Shown: positions 1 through 6,581 of the stretch, one piece after another
Layout of the letters: each line of letters opens with the position of its first letter
Position numbering within the stretch: the stretch's first letter is position 1
Assembly: GCA_965369945.1 (NCBI GenBank)
Contig: CBDUST010000130.1
Span: 1-11,428 of the forward strand
Reading direction: 5' to 3'
DNA: 11,428 bases
Origin: JADFNO01 sp965369945
Lineage (GTDB): Bacteria > Planctomycetota > Phycisphaerae > Phycisphaerales > SM1A02
The notes under the pieces: generated by a model
The model's database searches: none
The model's input: the letters and a program-made list of their open reading frames with translations, nothing else
What the model was told of the DNA's origin: nothing
Program-made: the position numbers and the translations under genes

Positions 1-70
1 GTGGCACGGGCATCCTGCCCGTGCAGATGCCGCGCCATGACAAGTCGCATGGGCAGGATGCCCGTGCCAC
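1..70. repeat. REPIN-like double-hairpin inverted repeat
   Basis: Bases 1-24 and 47-70 are reverse complements of each other with a single mismatch (C against T at position 50), separated by 22 bases. Each arm is itself a hairpin. In the left arm, gcacgggca (4-12) pairs with tgcccgtgc (16-24) around the loop tcc. In the right arm, gcatgggca (47-55) pairs with tgcccgtgc (59-67) around gga with one mismatch. Each arm has a short tail, gtg at the left edge and cac at the right. Two inverted copies of a short palindrome with a tail is the architecture of REPIN elements, which RAYT transposases are thought to mobilise. No RAYT gene is in this window, and the element may begin upstream of base 1. 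The repeat structure is directly visible; calling it mobile is inference. Confidence 0.8.
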
Positions 71-215
71 CGGACCCTCGCACGAGTGAGGTTCCGATTG
101 ACTCGGGATGCCACGGGGCTTGAGGCAGCTACATGACTCGTCTCTGCCATGCCCCACGGCTACAAGCGCATTGAAACTGCCCTAGGGTTTCGCGGCTTCC
201 GGCCAGCAAGCAAAT

Positions 216-539
216 GTGATTGCCCACTTTGGCTTCGAGTATCCTCGTGGCATGGGTATCGATATGCTCGATCTGATGTTTCGCCTCGAGAAGCAGTTTC
301 ACATTCCGATCGAGTGGGAGCCATTGGAGCGCGTCGCACAACGGTTTAGCCTGTGGGATATTACCGCTGGCGATGTTCATCGTGTCGTATGCGACACTTG
401 TCGTGATGCTGACGTGGCCGTACCTGCCGGCAGTTGGCATCGTGTGAAGCTCGCGATCCTTCACAGTTGTCCCCATCGCGTCTCACCGACGAGGATTACG
501 CCTCATACTCGATTGGTTGCTGATCTTGGTTTCACATAG
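216..539 (+). CDS. Small acyl-carrier-protein-like protein lacking the carrier serine
   Basis: This encodes 107 aa from GTG 216, or 95 aa from ATG 252; neither start has a good ribosome binding site. Residues 14-31 (GIDMLDLMFRLEKQFHIP) resemble ACP helix II, where carrier proteins have G-x-D-S-L-x. The phosphopantetheine serine position is Met17, so the protein should not be loaded with the cofactor. Residues 48-58 (WDITAGDVHRV) resemble the start of helix III. The C-terminal half (about 77-105) looks like ACP helix I plus its loop, ending I-T-P-H-T-R-L-V-A-D-L-G, and the stop falls just where a DSL motif would follow. The order therefore looks circularly permuted. I recall short ACP-like proteins of this general design in planctomycetes, but cannot check. 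Possible role: a non-loaded partner or regulatory subunit of lipid or polyketide enzymes (inference). No fatty-acid genes adjoin it. Confidence 0.6.
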   Translation: MIAHFGFEYPRGMGIDMLDLMFRLEKQFHIPIEWEPLERVAQRFSLWDITAGDVHRVVCDTCRDADVAVPAGSWHRVKLAILHSCPHRVSPTRITPHTRLVADLGFT

Positions 540-549
540 CTCGCTTTCC

Positions 550-567
550 TGGTCACTGAAGTGACCA
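550..567. promoter_or_regulatory. 18-bp near-perfect palindrome upstream of miaB
   Basis: The sequence tggtcactgaagtgacca has two 8-base arms that are exact reverse complements around the 2-base centre ga. It lies 10 bases after the stop of the ACP-like gene and 36 bases before the miaB GTG. No T-run follows, so an intrinsic terminator is less likely than an operator-like site or a short RNA hairpin. The palindrome is seen directly; the role is not known. Confidence 0.45.
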
Positions 568-603
568 CGCCTTGATGGGGCGGGCGGCTACCATACGACC
601 AGC

Positions 604-2244
604 GTGATTGCCGAAGACCAACCAACTCGGGTGCTTGGCCGGCGGGTCTTTTTGGAGACGTTCGGCTGCCAGATGAACGAGCTGGACAGCGAGCTGGTGC
701 GCGGTCATCTCATGGCCCTGGGGTATCAATTCACGAAAGATCGCGACCAAGCGGATGTCGTGCTGCTGAACACGTGTTCAGTGCGTGAGCAGGCGGAGAA
801 CAAAGTCCGCAGCCGAATCGGCCTGATCGGCGTGGCCAAGCGTGAGGGATCGAACGTGATCCTGGGCGTGATCGGGTGTATGGCCGAGCGCGAGGGGCCG
901 ACGCTGATTCACAAGTACCCGCAGGTCGACTTCATGTGCGGGCCCGGGGAATTGGACAAGCTACCGATGCTGCTAGACAACGCGATGAAGGAGCAAGCTG
1001 TCGAACTGGCCGATCGTGTCGCCTTGCAGGGCAACCGAACCAGGCGGTCCGCAACGCTTACCGCAGCCCACGACAATCTGGAGATGCTGGACCTCTCTCG
1101 CGCGTTCGACCCCGATCAAGCTGCAGCCGGCGGTCGCAGCGCGTACGTAAGGATCACGCGAGGCTGCAACAAGTTCTGTACGTATTGCGTGGTGCCTTTC
1201 ACGCGTGGTGCGGAGGTACACCGTCCGCCAAACCATATCGTGGACGAATGTCGACAACTGGCCGAGCGAGGGGTCATTGAGATCACCCTGCTGGGCCAAA
1301 CGGTCAATCACTACGTCTATACACACGGAGCGGCCGTCTCCGTCGGCGGTCAATCGTTACCGCAGATAGGCCCGGGCGGCTCGGCATTTCGAGGTCGGAA
1401 ACAGGCGACCGGTGCGCCGAACCAGCGTACCACCAGCTTCGCTGAATTGTTGAGGCGCATCCATGATGAGGCGCCCACCATCAAGCGTCTGCGATTCGTG
1501 ACCAGCTACGCCCGAGACTTTGGCGATGACATCTTGGAAGTGATGGCCCAGTGCCCGCGGATTTGCCGGTATCTGCATCTGCCGGTCCAGTCCGGGTCAG
1601 ACCGCATCCTGAAGCTGATGAATCGCGGGTATACGACCAGCGAATATCTGGACCTGGTGGGCCGGGCGCGGAGTATCTTGCCGGATGTTTCTATGGCTGG
1701 CGACATTATCGTGGGGTTCCCGACCGAGACCGAGCAGGATTTCCAGTTGACCAAGGACCTCCTGCGTCGTGTGCGGTTCAAGAATCACTTCATCTTCAAG
1801 TACTCGCCACGGCCTGGAACAGCGGCAATGGACCGGCTGGGCGACGATGTGCCGAATGAGGTCAAGCGAGCACGCAACAACGAACTGCTGGAGCTACAGG
1901 CCCAGATCAGCGCCCAGGTCCATCGCGAGTACGTTGGGCATGACATCGAGGTCTTCGTTGAGAAGATTAGCCCCCGGGCCACGAAACGCTCCGGTGGCTA
2001 CGGCCAGCGAGTGGATCTGGGTTGGGAGGGGCCCGGCATTCAGGTTGCCGGGCGAACGATGGGTGATCTGATCACCGTGTTGGACGTACCTGAGCAACTG
2101 CAAGCAGAAGATTTGATTGGCCGGATAATTTCCGTGGAAATAACCGGATCTGGCCCGCTCATTCTCCAAGGCCGGATGAATCAACAACTGGGTCGGACAG
2201 GTCGGAAATCACCGTCCCAGACTGGGTCGGGGATGATCGAGTGA
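604..2244 (+). CDS. miaB: tRNA-2-methylthio-N6-dimethylallyladenosine synthase (MiaB)
   Basis: MiaB is a radical-SAM enzyme that adds the 2-methylthio group to i6A37 next to the anticodon of tRNAs reading UNN codons. The N-terminal UPF0004 domain has the three cluster cysteines Cys22 (TFGCQMN), Cys58 (LLNTCSVREQAENK) and Cys92 (IGCMAER). The radical-SAM triad is Cys188, Cys192 and Cys195 in RGCNKFCTYC, followed by VPFTRGAEVHRP. A C-terminal TRAM domain occupies about residues 420-525. At 546 aa it is longer than the usual 440-480. The extra length lies largely in a segment at about 238-278 between LGQTVNHY and FAELLRRIH, with a smaller one at about 140-178. GTG 604 is the first start after the in-frame stop at 562; no strong Shine-Dalgarno site is seen. 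NTCSVREQAENK and the three N-terminal cysteines favour MiaB over RimO or MtaB. Confidence 0.96.
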   Translation: MIAEDQPTRVLGRRVFLETFGCQMNELDSELVRGHLMALGYQFTKDRDQADVVLLNTCSVREQAENKVRSRIGLIGVAKREGSNVILGVIGCMAEREGPTLIHKYPQVDFMCGPGELDKLPMLLDNAMKEQAVELADRVALQGNRTRRSATLTAAHDNLEMLDLSRAFDPDQAAAGGRSAYVRITRGCNKFCTYCVVPFTRGAEVHRPPNHIVDECRQLAERGVIEITLLGQTVNHYVYTHGAAVSVGGQSLPQIGPGGSAFRGRKQATGAPNQRTTSFAELLRRIHDEAPTIKRLRFVTSYARDFGDDILEVMAQCPRICRYLHLPVQSGSDRILKLMNRGYTTSEYLDLVGRARSILPDVSMAGDIIVGFPTETEQDFQLTKDLLRRVRFKNHFIFKYSPRPGTAAMDRLGDDVPNEVKRARNNELLELQAQISAQVHREYVGHDIEVFVEKISPRATKRSGGYGQRVDLGWEGPGIQVAGRTMGDLITVLDVPEQLQAEDLIGRIISVEITGSGPLILQGRMNQQLGRTGRKSPSQTGSGMIE

Positions 2245-2473
2245 GGTTCGGATTTCGTCAGGTATCAGGCCATGCAGAGCTGCTAGGGGCCTCGTGAGGG
2301 GGGGTTGGAGCATGATTAATCACGGGAACTGTGTCCGCACGAAGCGGCGATGCAACGGTGGGTGGGGCCATCACGGCCACCGGGTGGTGTGCCGAGGTGG
2401 TCCAACGCCTAAGCAGCTTCTCGGTGGTTATCTTGCCCATCTTAAAAATGTCCAAAACACCCGGACTTGCGTC

Positions 2474-2501
2474 TTGACTACGGTTTTGACGGCTGTATCT
2501 T
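2474..2501 (+). promoter_or_regulatory. Sigma70-like promoter for the exported-protein gene
   Basis: A -35 box TTGACT (2474-2479) and a -10 box TATCTT (2496-2501) are separated by 16 bases. They match consensus at 5 of 6 and 4 of 6 positions. Transcription would start near 2508 and give a leader of about 125 bases before ATG 2632. The assignment is by pattern only. Confidence 0.4.
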
Positions 2502-2568
2502 CGATGCAGGCGCGAGAAACGGCCACAGAGAGAGAAGGCAAAAGTGAGAGGCAATAGTTTCATTGAAG

Positions 2569-2595
2569 CTACCTGAGGCCTGTTTGTACAGGTAG
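2569..2595 (+). promoter_or_regulatory. Leader hairpin upstream of the exported-protein gene
   Basis: ctacctg (2569-2575) pairs exactly with caggtag (2589-2595) around a 13-base loop, ending about 20 bases before the purine-rich site agagagagg (about 2615-2623) that serves as the Shine-Dalgarno for ATG 2632. The stem could affect message stability or translation, or be a DNA operator. I recognise no known riboswitch class. Confidence 0.4.
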
Positions 2596-2631
2596 TTATT
2601 CTGCATCAGAGATGAGAGAGAGGTTCTACAA

Positions 2632-3408
2632 ATGAGAGAGAATGTGCTTCCTATCGCTGTAGGCGTCTTTGCACCGCTTGCCCTTGCGGTTTCGGCCTCG
2701 GCGGACTTCACTGGCTTCCAAGTGGTGAATGAGGGCCAATACGACACGGCTGACGCACTCTTCGACGGGCCTAACGTGGGCCTGGTTGACGTGTGGAGCG
2801 TCTACGCGTTGTTCGACAATGACTTTGATTCGATCACCTCAATCTTCGTCCTCGCTGACGACCCTAATTTCCCCGATGCTACCGAGATGAGGCACAGCAG
2901 TGACGTCGCCAAGATGTGGGATGGCTTGGGACAGGGATTCTGGAACTGGAATGCTGGCGAGGACACGTCGCTCTCAACGGGTTTTCCGTACGACGATGAT
3001 CCGAACGCTGCTCTGGCGGATACCTACCTTACCATCGGTCTGAGATCCGGTAGCTACGCCGACGGCGGCGATGCTGCGTCTTTCATACCAGGTAGTGCAG
3101 GGGTCCTCGCTGACAGCGGAATCCTCAACGGAACCGGTTCCATCACTGAAGACTTTGTATACCTCGCGCTCCCGGATCACGAGCAATCGTTCCCGGTCGA
3201 AGGTCGGGTACTGGTCCTGTCGATTGCTACGTTCCAGGGCGAACATGCCAGCGGCAGTTGGAACCTCCAGTGGGTTAACACCGAAGAGGGCGGCGGCGGC
3301 GGCGGGTATGTTGCTGGGGCCGAATGGACGACCATCCCGGCACCCGGCGCACTGGCCCTGTTGGGTCTTGCAGGTTTGGCCAGCGGCCGGCGCCGACGCC
3401 GCGGCTAA
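2632..3408 (+). CDS. Exported protein with a PEP-CTERM-like sorting tail
   Basis: This 258-aa protein has a signal peptide at residues 1-24 (hydrophobic VLPIAVGVFAPLALAVSASA, likely cleavage before Asp25). The mature part is acidic, rich in Asp, Gly, Ser and aromatic residues, and poor in Cys and Lys. This suits a beta-rich extracellular domain. I recognise no catalytic motif. Six glycines at 220-225, encoded by five GGC codons and one GGG, precede the C-terminal tail: PAPG at 236-239, hydrophobic ALALLGLAGLAS at 240-251, then five arginines (253-257). That tripartite tail is the planctomycete form of the PEP-CTERM signal, which an exosortase processes to sort proteins to the cell surface. 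The exosortase gene is not in this window. The start is supported by agagagagg 8 bases upstream. The gene is monocistronic, between its own promoter and the hairpin at 3471-3502. Confidence 0.85.
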   Translation: MRENVLPIAVGVFAPLALAVSASADFTGFQVVNEGQYDTADALFDGPNVGLVDVWSVYALFDNDFDSITSIFVLADDPNFPDATEMRHSSDVAKMWDGLGQGFWNWNAGEDTSLSTGFPYDDDPNAALADTYLTIGLRSGSYADGGDAASFIPGSAGVLADSGILNGTGSITEDFVYLALPDHEQSFPVEGRVLVLSIATFQGEHASGSWNLQWVNTEEGGGGGGYVAGAEWTTIPAPGALALLGLAGLASGRRRRRG

Positions 3409-3470
3409 GGGAAGGGTATAAACCTTCCGTCGTTTGTAACGCCGATCGCGGAAGCAACTCTTGCAAATTC

Positions 3471-3502
3471 ATCGCCGCTGCCGGTTCTCCGGCAGCGGCG
3501 AT
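3471..3502 (+). terminator. Strong hairpin after the exported-protein gene
   Basis: A perfect 14-bp GC-rich stem (3471-3484 with 3489-3502) closes around the 4-base loop ttct, 62 bases after the stop at 3408. Only tctgtg follows, so the T-run of a classical intrinsic terminator is missing. It may terminate weakly, protect the 3' end of the message, or work with Rho. The hairpin is certain; its function is inferred. Confidence 0.65.
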
Positions 3503-3673
3503 TCTGTGCGCCGTCTCGGATTTCCGGTGAGGAGTCGCCGACAGAAGCGCCTGAGATCCGAACGCAGACCGTCGCGCCGCCTCGGGTCATGGAGCTAGCG
3601 CACGGCCCCGCTTGAGCTTGTTTCTTGCAGGGTTGCGCGTTGACAGGGCCATGACGCCGAGCTTGGCAGCCAG
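3503..3673. other. Spacer where the 5' end of the metalloprotease gene is missing
   Basis: An exported metalloprotease should begin with a signal peptide and a propeptide, but all three forward frames here hit stops. The protease frame is closed by TGA at 3641-3643, leaving only about ten in-frame codons (QGHDAELGSQ) before GTG 3674. A TTGACA lies at 3640-3645 without a convincing -10 box. I see no other gene. Confidence 0.5.
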
Positions 3674-5042
3674 GTGATCTACCGCGCTGAGGATGTGATT
3701 GAGCCGGAAGCGTTCTGCGGCGTTGACGATGATCTCCAGCCGATCATTGAGGCCGACGAGGGCCAAGGCGAAGTCAATCCCACAGGGAGCGGGGAAGAGA
3801 CAGCCGACATCGCCTTCGATGCTGACTACGAGTACTACCTCGCCAACGGCTCGTCCGTGCCGGCGACCATTGCAGATATCGAACTCGTCATGAACACGAC
3901 AGAGTTCGTCTTCGAGCGAGACGTCGACATCACGTACGAGATCACGACGTTCGTTGTGCGGACGACGAATGCTGACCCCTATTCCACGACGGATCCGTTC
4001 GATCTGCTCGACGAGTTCGCCGATGCGTGGAACAGCGCGCCTGAATCTCATATTCGTCGGGATGTGGCACAGTTGTATACCGGCAAGAATCTCAGTGGCA
4101 GTATCATCGGTATCGCGTCGCTGGGAACGGTCTGCAACCTTAGTCAGGCCTACAACCTGGTGCAATCCAGATGGACCGGCAATTTCACGCTCCGAGTTGG
4201 ACTGAGCGGTCACGAGCTCGGCCACAACTGGAACGCGCCGCATTGCGATGGCTTAGGCAGCTGTCACATCATGTGCTCCGGCCTCGGCGGCTGCAGCGGT
4301 CTGGGGGGGGCAATCTCAAGTTTGGCCCGTCATCGATCGGCTTCATTGTCCCGTCCCGAAACAGCCGAAATTGTCTCTCTGACCAGCCCGACCCGCTCAT
4401 GCCGCCGTTCTTCGATGAATTCCCGGACACGTTGGACACTACGAAGTGGATCTACAACAAGGGAGGGGGCACTTCCTTCAATGCCGCGAATGAGCCGAGT
4501 TCACCCCGGTCCCTCAACCTCGATGCCAGCGGTGGGGGTATATTCCAGGACGATGAGAGTCGCACCAACTTTATCCAGTTGTTCGGGTTGTCCGGCGACG
4601 GTTTGGTGGTCTCGTACTACACCCAACACATCAACGTGAACGTCGGCGAGCAGTTGATCGTCGAATACTGGTCGTCCTCGCGCGTGTGGCAAGAGCTCAA
4701 CACCCTCACCTCCGATGGGTTGGATCAGAACCAGTTTGACTTCTGGATGCATGACTTGGATAGTGTGCCCGGCAACCCCTTCCATGACGAGTTCCGTCTC
4801 CGCTTCCGGACCCAGGTCAGTGCGTCCAACGACGATTGGTACATCGACGACGTGTTCGTTGGCGTGCCCTCGGCGCCGCCGTTAGCGGGGACGGCGTGGT
4901 CGGCAATGTGGATGTCCTTCTCGTTCTGGCCGCCTGGGGGTCGTGTGACGAGGTCTGCCCGGAGGACCGCAGCGGCGACGGCGTGGTTAGTAATGTAGAC
5001 CTTCTTCTCGTGCTGGCCGAGTGGGGAGATTGCCCTAAGTAA
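3674..5042 (+). pseudogene. Broken M12-like zinc metalloprotease with C-terminal dockerin
   Basis: Three consecutive frames together spell one secreted protease. Frame A (3674 to about 4306) has the metzincin zinc site HELGHNWNAPHCD at residues 180-192 (three His plus catalytic Glu181) and a Met-turn-like CHIMCSG with Met200. At eight G (4303-4310) the sense continues in frame B, 1 base back (or 2 ahead), with LKFGPSSIGFIVPSRNSRNC. An acidic beta-sandwich-like domain follows, from about FFDEFPDTLD to WYIDDVFVGV. Between about 4864 and 4881 the sense moves to frame C, which encodes two type-I dockerin repeats (SGDGVVGNVDVLLVLAAWG and SGDGVVSNVDLLLVLAEWG) and ends at TAA 5040. No signal peptide or propeptide precedes frame A, and GTG 3674 has no good ribosome binding site. 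The best reading is a decayed gene. Sequencing indels could explain the frame changes, but not the missing 5' end. Confidence 0.8.
4303..4310 (+). repeat. Run of eight G at a frameshift in the metalloprotease
   Basis: The homopolymer lies inside the metalloprotease, just after its Met-turn. Nine or six G would join the upstream and downstream frames into one; eight breaks them. Such tracts slip easily in replication, transcription and sequencing. Confidence 0.9.
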
Positions 5043-5073
5043 GCGGCCTCCGCCCGATACTTTCAACGACACC

Positions 5074-5103
5074 ACCCCTGGCGTTCATTGGCCGGGGGTT
5101 TTT
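5074..5103 (+). terminator. Intrinsic terminator after the dockerin gene, facing rho
   Basis: acccctggc (5074-5082) pairs with gccgggggt (5091-5099), 9 bp including one G-T pair, around an 8-base loop. Five T follow (5099-5103, overlapping the last base of the stem). It lies 32 bases after the stop at 5042 and 22 bases from the end of the convergent rho gene, so it should stop rightward transcripts before they run antisense into rho. Confidence 0.75.
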
Positions 5104-5125
5104 CATTCCATAAACGAATACCAGC

Positions 5126-6337
5126 TCAGCCGCTGACGAGTGCTTCGTTGGTCGGGAATCGCTTCAGAGCAGCCAGCAACTGCTCGATTTGCATGGGCGG
5201 GGGCATGTTCATGAGCCGGCGCCGAAGGGCGACCACAGTCTTGAGTTCCTTCTCGCTCAGCAAGAGGTCCTCTTTGCGAGTGCCGGACGCAGCGAGGTTG
5301 ATAGCCGGGAAGAGTCGCTGTTCGGATATGGATCGATCGAGGACCAGTTCCATATTGCCGGTGCCCTTGAATTCCTCGAAGATGATTTGGTCGGCCCGCG
5401 ACCCGGTATCGACAAGGCAACTGGCGATAATCGTGAGCGATCCACCCTCTTCAGCCTTGCGGGCCGCTCCGAACAGTTGCTTGGGTATCTCTAGCGCGCG
5501 CGAGTCCAAGCCACCGCTCATCGTTCGTCCACCGGTGCCGTACTTTCGGGAGTTATTGAAGGCGCGGCCCAACCGGGTCACGGAGTCCAACAGCATCACC
5601 ACATCCTTGCCCGCCTCGAGCATCCGTTTGGCGCGCTCGACAGCCAGAACACCGAGCACGATATGGCGATCAAGGTCCTGGTCGTTGGACGAGGCGAGCA
5701 CCTGGGCTGGGACGTTGCGTTTGAAATCGGTGACCTCTTCGGGCCGCTCGTCGATGAGAAGGGCGATAAGTTCTATATCGGGATAGTTGTGCTTGATACC
5801 TGCGGCGATGTTTTGGAGCAGGATGGTCTTTCCAGCCTTGGGCGGCGACACGATGAGCCCGCGTGTGCCGAATCCGATCGGGCAAAACAGATCGATCAGC
5901 CGACACGCAGCCGGGCACCCGGGATGTTCCAAGGTAATGCGAGGCTGCGGATCAAGCGGAGTCAGTTCTTCAAAGGGCTTGCGCTGGGCGTACTGCTCTG
6001 GTGAAAGTCCTTCAATCTCCAGCACTTGATCCACGACGGGGCGGGCACTGCGATCTTTTTGGCCTCTTCGACGCCGCGGTCTCTTTTGTACGACGTTTAC
6101 CGTGATCCGCTGACCGGGGCGCAGCGGGTATCGATCCGCCAGCGCAAGCGGAACGAATGGATCATCCTGCCGCTCGATGAGGCTGCCGTCGAGTTGTCGA
6201 ATTCGACCCTCGGCGCCGTTGCGCCATTCGAGGATCCCGCTGAGGGTGTTCATAAACAGATCAACTGTAGTGATTCCGGCGCTGCGAAAACGGGCGTCGG
6301 TGCGCGGTGTGCGATCAGGCACACTCCACAATTCCAT
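5126..6337 (-). CDS. rho: Transcription termination factor Rho
   Basis: Rho is a ring-shaped hexameric RNA-dependent ATPase that ends transcription of untranslated RNA. In the 403 aa, an OB-fold RNA-binding domain (about 32-115, with SGILEW and DPFVPLALADRYPLRPGQ) precedes the RecA-type motor. The Walker A motif is SPPKAGKT (164-171). LLIDERPEEVTD (193-204) has the family's conserved acidic residues, and VVMLLDSVTRLGRAFN (246-261) is Walker B. SGGLDSRAL (274-282), GAARKAEEGGSLTIIA (290-305) and EEFKGTGNMEL (321-331, R-loop) complete the core. The usual N-terminal helical domain is nearly absent, so the protein is slightly shorter than the about 419 aa of E. coli Rho. ATG 6337 has no clear Shine-Dalgarno; Met29 (6253) is a possible later start that keeps the OB fold. 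A likely promoter lies at 6403-6431. Confidence 0.96.
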   Translation of the reverse strand: MELWSVPDRTPRTDARFRSAGITTVDLFMNTLSGILEWRNGAEGRIRQLDGSLIERQDDPFVPLALADRYPLRPGQRITVNVVQKRPRRRRGQKDRSARPVVDQVLEIEGLSPEQYAQRKPFEELTPLDPQPRITLEHPGCPAACRLIDLFCPIGFGTRGLIVSPPKAGKTILLQNIAAGIKHNYPDIELIALLIDERPEEVTDFKRNVPAQVLASSNDQDLDRHIVLGVLAVERAKRMLEAGKDVVMLLDSVTRLGRAFNNSRKYGTGGRTMSGGLDSRALEIPKQLFGAARKAEEGGSLTIIASCLVDTGSRADQIIFEEFKGTGNMELVLDRSISEQRLFPAINLAASGTRKEDLLLSEKELKTVVALRRRLMNMPPPMQIEQLLAALKRFPTNEALVSG

Positions 6338-6402
6338 CAGATTGGAGACGTATTGAACTGAGGCGGCCGGGCCCAGGTAACGGACTCACACGCCCTCGTT
6401 AC

Positions 6403-6431
6403 AGTAGATCATCGGCGCGGGGCCGTGTCAA
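6403..6431 (-). promoter_or_regulatory. Sigma70-like promoter for rho
   Basis: On the minus strand a perfect TTGACA (6431-6426) and TCTACT (6408-6403, 4 of 6 to consensus) are 17 bases apart. The predicted start near 6396 gives a leader of about 60 bases to ATG 6337. This suggests rho is transcribed separately from psuG. Confidence 0.5.
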
Positions 6432-6504
6432 GCCTATCAGGCCGGCACGGTCTCATCGACCTGTTTCGATGCTCACGCCAGTTCGATCTCAATGCGAAGC
6501 AATG

Positions 6505-6530
6505 AAAAAACGGCCACCATGGCACCCGAA
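6505..6530 (-). terminator. Possible weak terminator after psuG
   Basis: On the minus strand, about 60 bases after the psuG stop, a short stem gcca/tggc with a 3-base loop is followed by cg and six T (6510-6505). The stem is only 4-5 bp, so termination would be weak. The gap from 6338 to 6581 otherwise holds only the rho promoter. Confidence 0.35.
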
Positions 6531-6581
6531 ACGATTACGAGCTTTACCAGAGCCAAGGTCAGCTTCAGATTGTGCGATCAC

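Larger units (their letters stand above)
2245..2631. other. Intergenic region between miaB and the exported-protein gene
   Basis: I see no convincing gene in these 387 bases. The open frames on either strand (2294-2557 rightward, 2258-2563 leftward) overlap each other antisense, resemble no family I know and have no good start signal. The region holds a sigma70-like promoter (2474-2501), a leader hairpin (2569-2595) and a purine-rich ribosome binding site (about 2615-2623). A G-rich stretch after miaB (about 2286-2306) contains a 4-bp cctc/gagg hairpin without a T-run, so miaB has no clear intrinsic terminator here. Confidence 0.6.

Noticed and set aside
129..476. Leftward frame of 115 aa opposite the ACP-like gene
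   Set aside because: It is antisense to the rightward frame at 216-539, which has recognisable ACP-like motifs; the leftward translation shows no family motif.
2294..2557. Rightward 87-aa frame and an overlapping leftward 101-aa frame between miaB and the exported protein
   Set aside because: Both have odd composition and no recognisable motif, and the likely promoter of the next gene lies inside them.
2531..2610. Possible c-di-GMP riboswitch in the leader of the exported-protein gene
   Set aside because: The conserved GEMM elements are not present; only a simple 7-bp hairpin is seen.
3640..3680. TTGACA at 3640 as promoter of the metalloprotease gene
   Set aside because: No acceptable -10 box lies 16-18 bases downstream.
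5088..5786. Long rightward frame of 232 aa antisense to rho
   Set aside because: It is Ser- and Arg-rich, as expected for the complement of a GC-rich gene; rho on the other strand is certain.
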